Positions 9,967-19,866 of a stretch of 64,000 bases of DNA are shown in pieces. How positions within the stretch are numbered: the first letter of the stretch is position 1; each line of letters opens with the position of its first letter. The DNA lies in assembly GCA_015178975.1 (NCBI GenBank), contig WHVD01000077.1:124001-188000 (forward strand), given 5' to 3'. A program made the position numbers and the translations under genes. The notes beneath the pieces were generated by a model that was given only the letters and a program-made list of their open reading frames with translations, was not told the DNA's origin and ran no database searches. The stretch comes from Hysterangium stoloniferum (taxonomy: Eukaryota; Basidiomycota; Agaricomycetes; Hysterangiales; Hysterangiaceae).

Positions 9967-10197
9967 TGTTGGAATACAAGTGTTACATAAGTTTGTAACA
10001 CATATTCCTTTTGTTCTTTGTTCTTTGTTTCTTTACTCCCATTGTTCAATCCCTTTTTGTAGCAGACATATATAAGTAGCTTAGTGTTCATGTATCTACT
10101 CATTCATTTGCCTAATCTTACTACAAGATATATGCACAAACGAAATTTATATACTGCTCTTATAGTTCATTTGGAGCTTCTATATTTTATTTCAACA
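9967..10197 (+). mobile_element. Possible short copia-type solo LTR
   Basis: It starts TGTTGGAATACAAG and ends TATTTTATTTCAACA, so it has TGTTG/CAACA ends, and contains ACATATATAAGTAG as a TATA box. It abuts the duplicated segment at 10200. No perfect target duplication was found, so the boundaries are tentative. Confidence 0.45.
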
Positions 10198-10239
10198 ACA
10201 TACTGATTAACCAAACTCAGAAAACCGCATGTTGGACAG

Positions 10240-10594
10240 AGTAACAGACATCGATAGGGACTATTATGGATACATGTGGGTACTTAGGGTTCTGAACCAC
10301 AAACATATGTCTCAAGGACAAGTGCATTAACAATAACAATCTGCATAAGTAGTTCAGTCAAATGTATGCCATACTAGTTGAAATAGGCAATTGGAGTGAC
10401 ACAGGCTATGGAGCAAAAATTCAAGGAAATCCAAAGAATGAGTAGTATACCTGTCTTGGTATATATACATAAGTGCCATGTAAGGAACAAAGATGTGTTA
10501 CTTACCATATTCCAGTCATGTCAGAGTAGCGCATACCCACTTCCCACTGGCCGTGAAGCTTTGATGAAGATGCTGTTAGCAAACACAAGTGGGA
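10240..10594. repeat. Dispersed duplicate, copy 2
   Basis: Partner of 6095-6500, over 90 percent alike by eye, cut at 10597 by the insertion of an LTR that begins TGTGATG. Confidence 0.75.
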
Positions 10595-10597
10595 AAT

Positions 10598-11372
10598 TGT
10601 GATGTATCTAGTATATATTCACAAATTTTCCCTTAATTTTCCCGAATTTATTTCAATTTATTTTATTCTATTTTATTTTATTTATTAATTCAAGAATTAG
10701 GCTATTTCCTTTTAACTTCGAATACTCAAAGCTTCGAATGACATCATATTATGTAATTGAAGCCTAGAGCGGTCGAAATATAAATATAATAAAGCCAGGT
10801 TATCTAATTTCGAGAGACCGGGTTTTTATTATATTATATTAGTACATATATGCGCATTATTATCGCGCGATCACGTGACATAACGTGACGACGACGTCAC
10901 GACGTGTTTACAAATCGTCGCGAGTAGTTTTCGCAGCCGCCCGGCCGTGTTTATTTCCGTTTTGGCGCCACGGCTTATTTTGCTTCCACCCTCGGCCATC
11001 CCGGGTTTATTTCCTGGCTCGACCGGTTCGGATCTTCGGTTCGGATCTGCGAGTCGGGTGATAGCTATGACATCATAGCGGAATTATAGAAACTTTTAGA
11101 AGCTTCTAATAATTTCCTAATTAGTTATTTAGCTATTATTAAGCAAAAATCTCTACATGTATAAAAGGAGGCCTAAATCACTGAATAAATCACTACTACT
11201 TTATTACTATCAACAGCACCAGCTCAAAGCTTATCTAATCATCCTAAGGACAAAAATAGCCTTAGTCTGATATCTAATTGCAAGCACCTACACTTGCAGC
11301 ATCTTGAACTCTTTCTCTTGAACTTAGCTAATTCATCTAAGTTCCCTCAGCTTCCTGGAAAACCTTTAGGCT
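10598..11372 (+). mobile_element. LTR, family B variant, 3' end truncated
   Basis: It starts TGTGATGTATCTAG inside the duplicated segment. It then follows the layout of the LTR at 27415-28399: AT-rich 5' part, CTTCGAATACTC block, TATA box, CTTGCAGCATCTTGAACT and ACTTAGCTAATTCATCTAAG. Unlike the other copies its middle (10860-11050) is CpG-rich. At about 11372 it is joined to a truncated family C LTR. Confidence 0.65.
11157..11170 (+). promoter_or_regulatory. TATA box of LTR family B
   Basis: TGTATAAAAGGAGG stands about 60 bases upstream of a conserved CACCAGCTC/AGCTTATC block. The same TATAAAAGGAGG, reversed, occurs in the copies near 17805 and a similar TATA stretch near 27815. It is the likely transcription start region of these LTRs. 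Confidence 0.55.
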
Positions 11373-11901
11373 TACTAATGCTCCCATTCCATTCCATCCC
11401 TAAGACCTAGTTTGGTGTGTACCTGTCTTGTTTCATGATTACCTGTTTTGCACCTCATTATTACCATATTTGGTATTTCATATATTTCAAAGCCTATATA
11501 GTCTTCCATACTCATGTAGTTACAATCCAGTTTCAATCTCAAACTAGTTACACCCTGAATACATCCTGATCCAGTCTCTACTCCTCTTGTCTGTCTGCAT
11601 GTTAGATTCCTGGAACTCCCATGGGAGCTCGAGAATCTACATCTTCCTTGTAGGCATTCCATCAGCTTGAAATATGGACACCTGAGTGATTGTATGAGGG
11701 TGCAGCACATAAGCTGAAGCCAAGTCCATCCCAGTACCTCTGGTAATTATTCTGATACTCCTTGTACTAATCCTGAGAAAGTCCCCAGACTGTTACCTGG
11801 GGACTCCACAGGACAATCCCAGAAAGCATTCAGAATAATTACCAGAATCCCCAAGGACCTTGAGAGATCCTCTTCAGAATGTATCAGTTTGGAACTTAAC
11901 A
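11373..11901 (+). mobile_element. LTR, family C, 5' truncated
   Basis: It matches the flanks of the minisatellite-bearing LTR at 52538-54954 (CATTCCATCCCTAAGACC to GGAACTTAACA). It carries a single CTCAAACTAGTTACACCC where that LTR carries over 1 kb of tandem repeats. The shared LTR core GAGGGTGCAGCACATAAGCT is at 11697-11716. It ends at 11901 inside the tyrosine-recombinase fragment. Confidence 0.7.
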
Positions 11902-12460
11902 CCAGCCCTCTCAGTGACCATTCAATTCTCATCCATTCATTGTCTGACAGGTGGTGCCAACCTTGAGTTATGTATATGCCATGCTCTAACCACTGCTAGG
12001 TATTTCTGAGTAACACCAACTGACACAGTCTCAAATGCCATCCCAGCAGTTGGTTCCTCACTGATCAATGACGAGTCCACTGCCACCCAAAGTACGAATG
12101 AATTTGAAATTGGGAAGGATGCCAGTAGTCTGTCAGCTTCTGCTATAGAGAAGATATTGCAAAATACATGGAACTTGTGAAGACCTGATCCATAGCTATT
12201 TGTGTCCCACAGTGATGCTTCAGAGGCTATGGATGCTAGTAACTGCAGGACTGGGTGCTGCACTGTGGATGGTGGTGGTGTGTTGATCCCTTCTCACATG
12301 AACAGCCTCTCCTTAGCTCTACATGGAGGCCTCAGTACTGACAGAATGAGTTGTAACTGTCCAGATGGTAATGTCTGCACTTTTGAGGCAAAGGGTGTTG
12401 ATGCCCTTGCAGGTGCTATAGTGATTGGATCTGATGTAACAAGTGCCTGGGAAAGCTCGT
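11902..12460 (-). pseudogene. DIRS-like element: end of RNase H ORF and start of tyrosine recombinase
   Basis: Read from 12460 downward, one frame gives SFPRHLLHQIQSL and a stop, the natural end of the RT-RNase H ORF whose front is at 1935-2175. A second frame gives LRPPCRAKERLFM, TGA, then QLLASIASEASLWDTNSYGS, GLHKFHVFCNIF, AEADRLLASF and YLAVVRAWHIHNSRLAP. This is the N-terminal SAM-like region of the YR recombinase of DIRS-like elements. The TGA replaces an expected Trp. The fragment is cut at 11901 by a family C LTR, so the catalytic domain is absent here. Confidence 0.75.
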
Positions 12461-15400
12461 CGAGGTTTGTAACAAAGTCTTGAGCACGGGCGGATGCGAG
12501 ATCGCGTTCCAGGTGGATTGCGATGTTGGGGTTGTAGCCTTTATTTGCGAAGAAAGGCGAAATGCCAGTAGTGGCATTTGGTGCGTTGTTGTATGCGAAT
12601 TCGGCCAGCGGTAGTAGTGATTTCCAGTTGTCTTGTTGATAGTTGCAATAGACACGGATGTATTGCTCCAAGGTTTGATTCATGCGTTCGGTTTGTCCAT
12701 CGCCTTCCGGGTGATAGCCCGAAGTGAAATGTAACTTCATGTCTAGTGCTTTTCCGAGTGACCTAAAGAAGTGAGAGACAAACTCGGATCCGCGATCGGA
12801 TGTGACATGCGACGGAACGCCATGCTTGGAAAATACGTGGGTAACGAATAATTCAGCTAACTGTACAGATGTTATCGTGTCATATGTTGGAATGAAAATA
12901 CTTTGCTTTGAGAGCCGATCCACAACAACTAGGATTGCTGTGTGACCTTCGGATGCCGGTAGGTGCTCGATAAAATCCATAGAAATCGAGTTCCAAGGTT
13001 TTTCCGGTATCGGTAATTGTTTGAGTAGGCCATATGGTTTGTGTCGCTGTGATTTAGAGCGTAAACACGTAGTACAGGATTTACAATAGTGCTTAACAAA
13101 ATCTCGGATGCCGGGCCATGTATATTCTCTTCTAATGAGTGAGAGGGTCTTATTGAGGCCGAAATGTCCTGAGATTGGGTGGTCGTGCTTATGTTGTAGG
13201 ATTCGCAGCCGAAGGGTGTCGGAATCCGGTACATAAATGTGATTGTCAAGTCGAATGAAACCTTGTGAGTCTAATGACCATCGGGGTTGATCGGGGTCGG
13301 ACGGGTTATCGAGGTGTGCTTTGGTGACTGGGTCTAATGGAATTGCCGATAGTATGTCTTGATGTAACTTTTCGGTATCCATAAGGATAACACTTCGCAA
13401 GACTGGATGAATGAGGTAAGTGGCTCGGATAGACGCGGACAGTTGTTCCGATGAAAACATAGGTTTGAAATTATGCGGATTAACTGTGGCGTAGTCGCTA
13501 CTCCCCTCTTTAGGATAGACGTCCCATCGTCTAGTCATAGCGTCGGGTTTTCCACCAAGGCGGCCGGGACGGAAGCGAATTACCATGTTGAAAGCGGAGA
13601 GGTATTCGGACCATCGAGCTTGTCGACGGGTGAGAAGTTTTGTGGTTGAAAAGTAAACTAAATTTTTGTGGTCTGTAATAACATCTACCGGGTGGGCCGA
13701 GCCCTCCAAATAATGTCGCCATGTCTTGAAAGCTTCAGAGATTGCGAGTAATTCCTTATCGTGAACGTCGTAGTTGAGTTCGGGCGCCGAAAATGTGCGA
13801 GACAGAAAAGCTACTGGGTGTACTTCACCATCGGTGTCCAGAATGGACAATATCGCGGCAAGCGCATAGTCCGAAGCATCAGTTTCCACGATGAGTTGAA
13901 CGTCGGGTTTCCAGTGCGACAAAATAGGGGCGGATGTAAACGCACTTTTCAATTCCTGGAATGCCGATCGGCATTCGTCGGAGAAATTCCACGGGGTGTC
14001 TTTGCGAGTAAGACGAGTGAGCGGAACAGTAATTTTTGAGTAATTGTGAATGAAACGGCGATAAAAATTGGCGAAGCCTAAAAAGGATTGAATATCTTTA
14101 ACCTTTCGGGGTTCCGGCCAATCTTGAATGACTTGAATTTTAGCGTCGTCGATGCGGAGACCATCGGGTCCCATCATGAAGCCTAAGTATTCAACCGTGT
14201 CGACATCAAAAGAACATTTTTTACCATTCGCAAAAAGACCATGTTTTCGGAGTCTTCGGAGGACTTCACGGACGTGTTCATCATGAAGTGTAGGGTCTTC
14301 GGAGAAGATGAGGATGTCGTCTAGGTACACAATGACAAAGACGTCAAGGAGGTCGGAAAAGACGTCGTTGATAAAACGTTGAAAGACCGACGGAGCGTTG
14401 GTGAGGCCGAAAGGCATTACTAACCATTCGAAGGAGCCATAGCGAGTGCGAAAAGCCGTTTTCCATTCGTCGCCTTCGGCGATCCGAACCAAATGATAGG
14501 CATGTTTGAGATCTATCTTTGTATAAATTCGGGCCTTCCGAGGGGCGTCGAGTAAATCGGAGATTAATGGTAATGGGTACTTGTCTTTTCGAGTAATCGC
14601 GTTTAGTCCTCGAAAGTCAACGCAAAGTCGAAGGGAACCGTCTTTTTTCCGAACGAATAGGACAGGGGCTCCATAGGGAGACTTTGAGGGTCGGATAAAA
14701 CCTATAGCCAAATGTTCATCCAAGAAATCTCGGATAGCCGATAATTCGGACTGCGAGAGAGGATAAACTGGGCCTAGGGGCGGATGTGAACCATCTTCAA
14801 TATCAATTTTCAAATCGTAAGGCCTGTGAGGGACGAGTCGATCGGCTTTTTGTTTACTGAAGACATCTGCAAATTCATGGTATTTTTTAGGAACACCTTC
14901 TAAATCTGCGATCGGTTCGGTCACCGGGGATGCAAAGCGACCGGTGACTTCGTCAACTTTAAGATTGACTGTAAATGCTCGGGAGCCGTCCAGCTTGATG
15001 GCTCTCATAAAAGCTGCGGCGTTTATTAGAGAGACGGGCGGCGGAGAGCTCGGATTTGCCACAGGGGCCGGAGGTGCTGTAGAGGCCATATTTGCCGAAA
15101 CAGGCGGAAACGGACCAGTCGTATCGGGTGCCGACGGGGTTCGGAAATGGATACTGCCCAATACCCAATCAATCAACGGATTGTAGCGGGTGAGCCAGTT
15201 ATGTCCTAGAACCACGGAGCAGCTCGAGTCCAACTGTGTTACAAAAAACGTAACTGTCTGAAAGGTTCCACATGGGAACCGAAGTCGGAGTTCGCAGGCT
15301 TGCGAGATTACGGAGTTTGAGGTACCATCAAAAAGTCGGAGCGGAATCGGATCTATTGCATAAGTTTTCAACTGTTTTTTTCGGGAAAAACTTGTATCTA

Positions 15401-15710
15401 TAAAACAGTGGGTTGAACCTGAATCTATGAGAGCTCGAAAGGTGAAACTCCCGAGAGGTTCCGAAGTAAGATTTATGAACAAAGAATTAGGATCATACAG
15501 GGTGGATGCGTTAAGATGACAATTTTCCGGTGTGCGAGGAGATTCAACGCAACTCTCCAACCGCACGGAATCCAGAGAGTTGCTTAATCTTTTTTCGACT
15601 CGGCAGCCGGCTTGGCCGGTTGTGAGGTCGTGGCCGTATTGGCCGATCGGGCTTTTGTGGCTTTTGGGCAAGCAGCGACTCGGTGTCCGGGATCTGCACA
15701 CAACAAACAA
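12461..15710 (-). CDS. pol: gypsy-1 Pol: protease, RT, RNase H, integrase, truncated by an inversion breakpoint
   Basis: One open frame of about 1080 codons. In order it has an aspartic protease (ALIDSGSTHCFID near residue 95), a reverse transcriptase (DLKHAYHLVRIAEGDEWKTA and the active-site YLDDILIFSED), RNase H (VETDASDYALAAIL, NYDVHDKELLAI), the zinc-binding HHCC region (HPISGHFGLNK to YCKSCTTCLR), and the integrase core with its three acidic residues in SMDFIEHLP, TSDRGSEF and GQTERMNQ. The frame leaves element sequence after FVTNLDEL, where AGCT joins it to DIRS-like sequence. The next 54 codons to 12294 are not gypsy. The missing integrase C-terminus and chromodomain are at 2176-2738. 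Pol begins in the -1 frame relative to gag, overlapping its end. The RT and protease motifs are intact, so this was recently an active element. Confidence 0.95.
15584..15596 (-). promoter_or_regulatory. Putative -1 frameshift site between gag and pol
   Basis: At the very end of gag the codons are TCG AAA AAA GAT TAA. Pol is open in the -1 frame through the same bases (GAA AAA AGA TTA). A slip of one base on the A6 run before the stop would give a Gag-Pol fusion. A pseudoknot downstream was not assessed. Confidence 0.55.
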
Positions 15711-16882
15711 AGGTTGTTGTCCATTCGGCGTTGCTTTTCCTGTGGTAGGAGCTTGCCATCGGAGCCGAGTTTGCCAGTTAAGTCGGGTTTGTCTTTGTCT
15801 TGAGACTTATTTGACTGTTTGCCCTTGCCTTTTTTGTCGTTAGACCCTTTGTTTTCGGACTTCTTATCGGAAGTCGAGTTGCCAGTGTTATTGGTGTTTT
15901 GATTACCAGACTTGTTGGCATTCTTGTTGTCCGATGATTTTTTGTCCGACGGGTTTTCGCGACTGATTTCCGAACGTCGTTCCCAGTATCGAGTGTCTGC
16001 GTTTTGGGCTTTCAGGCGCATGAGAGGGAGGGTTTTCGGCTTGCCGGTCTCTCCTTTGGAGACTTCGTCTTTGAGGCGAGACGGAAGGCCGGAGTAAAAC
16101 TGGTAACGGAGGGCCGAATCGCCCCAGTCGCAACGCGCGGCGAGGTTGTTGAACTGGACGATATAATCGGTGATGCGCTGAGTGTCTTTCATTTTGAGAT
16201 TAGAAAGCGCGGTTTCGGCATCGCCGGTTTGGTCGTAGGGACCGAAGTTGGTTTCGAGTTCCTCAACAAAAGCATCCCAATCGTGGAGCCAATCGGGGTC
16301 TTCGGAGGTGAGGCCAGAAAATGCGGGTTCAAACCAGGCTGCTGTGGAATCCTTAAGGTATGAAAGTGCGAAGTTTACCTTTCGGTCATCCGTTGCGAAT
16401 GCAGCCGGGCGGTCCCGAAAGTTGAATCGACATTGCATAAGGAATGTCGGCAATTTCTTCGGGTTTGAGCCAGTAAATGGCTCGGGTTTGTTGACTCGGG
16501 TTTGCCCAGGTTCCTTTTCCTTGATATTGCTTTTAAGGAATTCATTAAGGGATCCTAGTGTACCTGAAAACAATTCCCATGTTTCTTCAGGGTCGAGAGC
16601 CGGTTTCTTCTTTGCAGACTTCTTGGAGCCACTAGCCTGAGGTTGGTCGCCATCCTCGGGTTCGTGTTCCGAAACTGGTTGATTGTTAATCTCCTCAGTT
16701 GCTTCGGGATCGGTTGCTTCAGTTACTTCTTCAGCATCGCCGGTAATCTCCACAAAGCGAGATTCTTCGGAGGTTTCTGGTAACGGAGTTTTCTGAGTAG
16801 CTCGGGCTGTATACAGAAAAGGAGACTTGAGAGTGGAAGATTCTGCTTCGCCGCTAGGCTTGGCATTTTTCCTCGGAGGCAT
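15584..16882 (-). CDS. gag: gypsy-1 Gag (432 aa)
   Basis: It starts MPPRKNAKPSG 38 bases inside the 5' LTR. A charged N-terminus is followed by the retrotransposon Gag core (PTFLMQCRFNFRDR, ALSYLKDSTAAWFEPAF, WDAFVEELETNFGPYDQTGD, DYIVQFNNLAARCDWGD, FYSGLPSRLKDEV), a Ser/Asn/Lys-rich linker and one zinc knuckle, CLLCADPGHRVAAC (CX2CX4HX4C). Gag packages the element RNA into virus-like particles in the cytoplasm. Its stop lies just after an A6 run that could serve as the frameshift site into pol. The frame is undamaged. Confidence 0.95.
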   Translation of the reverse strand: MPPRKNAKPSGEAESSTLKSPFLYTARATQKTPLPETSEESRFVEITGDAEEVTEATDPEATEEINNQPVSEHEPEDGDQPQASGSKKSAKKKPALDPEETWELFSGTLGSLNEFLKSNIKEKEPGQTRVNKPEPFTGSNPKKLPTFLMQCRFNFRDRPAAFATDDRKVNFALSYLKDSTAAWFEPAFSGLTSEDPDWLHDWDAFVEELETNFGPYDQTGDAETALSNLKMKDTQRITDYIVQFNNLAARCDWGDSALRYQFYSGLPSRLKDEVSKGETGKPKTLPLMRLKAQNADTRYWERRSEISRENPSDKKSSDNKNANKSGNQNTNNTGNSTSDKKSENKGSNDKKGKGKQSNKSQDKDKPDLTGKLGSDGKLLPQEKQRRMDNNLCLLCADPGHRVAACPKATKARSANTATTSQPAKPAAESKKD

Positions 16883-16920
16883 GATTAGACGGAAAATGCG
16901 AGTGTAAAATCAGAATATAC

Positions 16921-17641
16921 TGTTAAGAACTGGAAACTGACTAATGTCGGTGGCCGACAGGGACCGATCGGAAGGACTTGGCTTCAGCTTTTGGGCTGCG
17001 CCCCCGCAAATATCCGTAGGATGTCCTTAAATTTCGGGCGGGCGAAGACTAGTCCTAGTGAGTACCTTTCGGCGTGATACCGATCGGAATCGAAGGACAA
17101 GTCGGGCGTCGGGCCAAGGGGTCGGGGCCGGGAGTGGGCGAGCGCACGCGAAGGCGGATGGGGAAAGTCTTAGTATGAGACTGATACAGGTGTATGAGGG
17201 TATTCTGAGTCGATATTCTGATTGCCTCGTAACTACAATTACAGCGGGTTCATATACAAGTAACAGGCGTCTGGAAAATACTAATGGAGAGAAGGGCGGA
17301 ACACGGTATTAACAATAAGCTTGACTAGGAACGGGAAGTTTATGATTAGTTCGGAGGCCGATGATAACCGAGAGCGGGATTACAGTAAAAGGAAATGGTT
17401 CGAGGACTACAAATATAGATAGACATATGCGAAACATAAGATTGAAACGGATCAACATAATAAAGGGGACGTATCAAAGTTTGACCAGACAATACGAGTT
17501 ATTTGACGTGGGCGTAAATGGAGTTTGATCTTCGCGAAACATTCGTCAGCTTCGGGGCCGATGGTTTCCGAGAGGATGACTTGAAACGTTGACAAGTGGC
17601 GATAACCTCGGGGCCGATAGGGTTGCGACACGGTCGTAACA
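16921..17641 (-). mobile_element. 5' LTR of gypsy-1 (family A, 721 bp)
   Basis: Plus-strand ends are TGTTAAGAAC and GTCGTAACA. It is the near-identical reverse complement of the LTR at 4034-4754. The bases after it, 17642-17646, are AAGAG, the complement of CTCTT after the other LTR. Reverse-complement LTR core at about 16974-17006. Confidence 0.95.
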
Positions 17642-18295
17642 AAGAGTGCTGACAAAGAGTTCTAGATTCTGCAAGTGTAGGTGCTTGCAGTTAGTATATC
17701 AGACTAAGGCTATTATTGTCCTTAGGGTGATGAGATAAGCTTCTGAGCTGTGCTGTAAAATATGTGTGATAAGATGATTTATTGTGGATTTCTGGCCCTC
17801 CTTTTATACATTTTGATAACTAATTATTTAACCATTTAATTATTTTATGATATTATCACTGAGTCAGTAATGATATCATGTCTAACTATTTATTACCCCT
17901 TTTTGATCCTATGACTCCCCAGTCTGAGACAAGGGCTTCAATCTAAGCCTGAACTTGAAGGTTCAGAGCCCAAGACCTGGGTCAGAATCAAATGCCAATG
18001 ACTCGAAGTTGACTTCAGTAATAAGTCACATGACTCCAAAAATGTGCACATAGCAATAAGGCAAAGTGCCGGGAAGCAATAACTAAGTTAATAAAAGATA
18101 AATAATTAGTTAAGAATTATAATTAATTAATTAAGATATAATAGCATTATATGAGCTCATATATGCTATTATTATGTGAAGTTAAAAGGAACTAGGCCTT
18201 ATATTTCACAATAAAAATATAATAAAAATACAATAAATTCAAAAAAATACTAATTAATTCAAGAGAATTTTATGAGATAATACTGATACCTCACA
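17642..18295 (-). mobile_element. Other half of LTR family B split by gypsy-1
   Basis: Colinear with 27650-28399: GCTGACAAAGA, CAAGTGTAGGTGCTTGCAGT, CTATTATTGTCCTTAGG, the TATA region and the ATAATAGCATTATATGAGCT block. It ends with the reversed LTR start at 18295 (CCTCACA). Its missing end is at 4755-4987. Confidence 0.85.
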
Positions 18296-18297
18296 AT

Positions 18298-19206
18298 CAC
18301 CTAGCAAATATATTGGTGACCAACAAGTGTCATCATGGTGAGATTACTACTGAAAAGCCAAAATGTTCACAAAATGCTTCAGTCATGCATTATGAATCCC
18401 TTCACAAGAACCTTGCAATTGCTGCTGCTTGTTACGACCGTGTCGCAACCCTATCGGCCCCGAGGTTATCGCCACTTGTCAACGTTTCAAGTCGTCCCCT
18501 CGGAAACCATCGGCCCCGAAGCTGACGAATGTTTCGCGAAGATCAAACTCCATTTACGCCCACGTCAAATAACTCGTATTGTCTGGTCAAACTTTGATAC
18601 GTCCCCTTTATTATGTTGATCCGTTCAATCTTATGTTTCGCATATGTCTATCTATATTTGTAGTCCTCGAACCATTTCCTTTTATCGTAATTCCGCTCTC
18701 GGTTATCATCGGCCTCCGAACTAATCATAAACTTCCCGTTCCTAGTCAAGCTTATTGTTAATACCGTGTTCCGCCCTTCTCCCCATTAGTATTTTCCAGA
18801 CGCCTGTTACTTGTATATGAACCCGCTGTAATTGTAGTTACTAGACAATCAGAATATCGACTCAGAATACCCTCATACACCTGTATCAGTCTCATACTAA
18901 GACTTCCCCCATCCGCCTTCGCGTGCGCTCGCCCACTCCCGGCCCCGACCCCTTGGCCCGACGCTCGACTTGTCCTTCGATTCCGATCGGTATCACGCCG
19001 AAAGGTACTCACTAGGACTAGTCTTCGCCCGCCCGAAATTTAAGGACATCCTGCGGATATTTGCGAGGGCGCAGCCCATAAGCTGAAGCCAAGTCCTTCT
19101 GATCGGTCCCTGTCGGCCACCGACATTAGTCAGTTTCCAGTTCTTAACACTGCTCCAAACATGGAAGCATGGCAGGTAGATTATGTTGCTATGTATCTCA
19201 GCTCAC
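18298..19206 (+). pseudogene. Ty1/copia RT fragment interrupted by a solo LTR
   Basis: Removing the LTR at 18430-19149 and one target copy joins HYESLHKNLAIAAA to NMEAWQVDYVAMYLSS. This is the copia RT segment around the first catalytic Asp (usually QVDYVAAYLN). It is bounded on the left by the family B LTR and on the right by another LTR start at 19207. Confidence 0.65.
18430..19149 (+). mobile_element. Solo LTR, family A (720 bp), target duplication CTGCT
   Basis: Ends TGTTACGACCG and GTTCTTAACA. CTGCT is found at 18425-18429 and again at 19150-19154. Almost identical to the gypsy-1 LTRs, so it is recent. Formed by recombination between the two LTRs of an inserted element. Confidence 0.95.
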
Positions 19207-19446
19207 TGTTAAGCTCAGGGCTTATGGGTGGGTTTCTGGGGAACCCACAATGGCAAGTACATGGAATTTGGCTTCAGCTTATGTATGTGCTGTGCCCTTG
19301 CACAATTCTCATGTCCAACTTTAGAAAGGGAAGATGGGAAAGCTGGGGGTCCAGGAATATGCAATATTGGGGGTGGGAGACCTGGGGGTTCCAATAATAT
19401 GCCATGTCAAGTTGGAACACCCATGGGCTCCAGGAATATGCTGGTA
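19207..19446 (-). mobile_element. Partial LTR, family D
   Basis: Starts TGTTAAGCTCAGGG and carries the reversed shared core (TTGGCTTCAGCTTATGTATG at 19269-19288). It stops at an inverted copy of a copia LTR start. Confidence 0.5.
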
Positions 19447-19603
19447 CTGATTTTTCCCAATGAGGATACCTTAAGCATATACTTGATAGGTTTGGAATGA
19501 CCAATCAATCTCCAGTGGCAATGACATTCATTGTGGGGAACAATTGGTCATTCCAAACCTGTCAAGTATATGCTTAAGGTATCCTCATTGGGAAAAACTA
19601 AAT
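19447..19603. repeat. Inverted repeat of the copia LTR start
   Basis: Arms of about 57 bases at 19447-19503 and 19543-19603 are near-perfect reverse complements (CCTTAAGCATATACTTGA against TCAAGTATATGCTTAAGG). They flank a 40-base spacer that contains the presumed LTR start. Confidence 0.75.
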
Positions 19604-19826
19604 GTCACAAGCATTATATATGCTGTAAATCTGAGTTAAAAAGTTTTTCCTCAGTTCTTGTTTACAACCACGAGACTGAGGTTAGTAGATCTTTATCAAA
19701 TAATGCACAATAACTAGGTACTGATACTTCTATTAGTATTATTGTTATAGGTTACCCATTATAGAATTCAGTTCTTGTTTACAACTACAAGACTGAGTAT
19801 TATTGTTATAGCTTCATATTACAACA
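19532..19826 (+). mobile_element. Probable 5' LTR of the copia element
   Basis: From TGTGGGGAAC to TTACAACA, 40 bases before gag. It is followed by GGTTATAGGGCCCTGC, which resembles a copia primer-binding site. It holds two direct copies of TTCAGTTCTTGTTTACAAC about 117 bases apart. No second LTR was found to confirm it. Confidence 0.45.
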
Positions 19827-19866
19827 GGTTATAGGGCCCTGCTAGCACACTCACTGCACATTCAAA

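Noticed and set aside
12294-12460. Last 54 codons of the long pol ORF as part of Pol
   Set aside because: They are DIRS-like sequence read through the inversion junction, with no gypsy counterpart in the copy at 1-1509.
15532-16640. Plus-strand ORFs opposite gag
   Set aside because: Shadows of the minus-strand gag frame.
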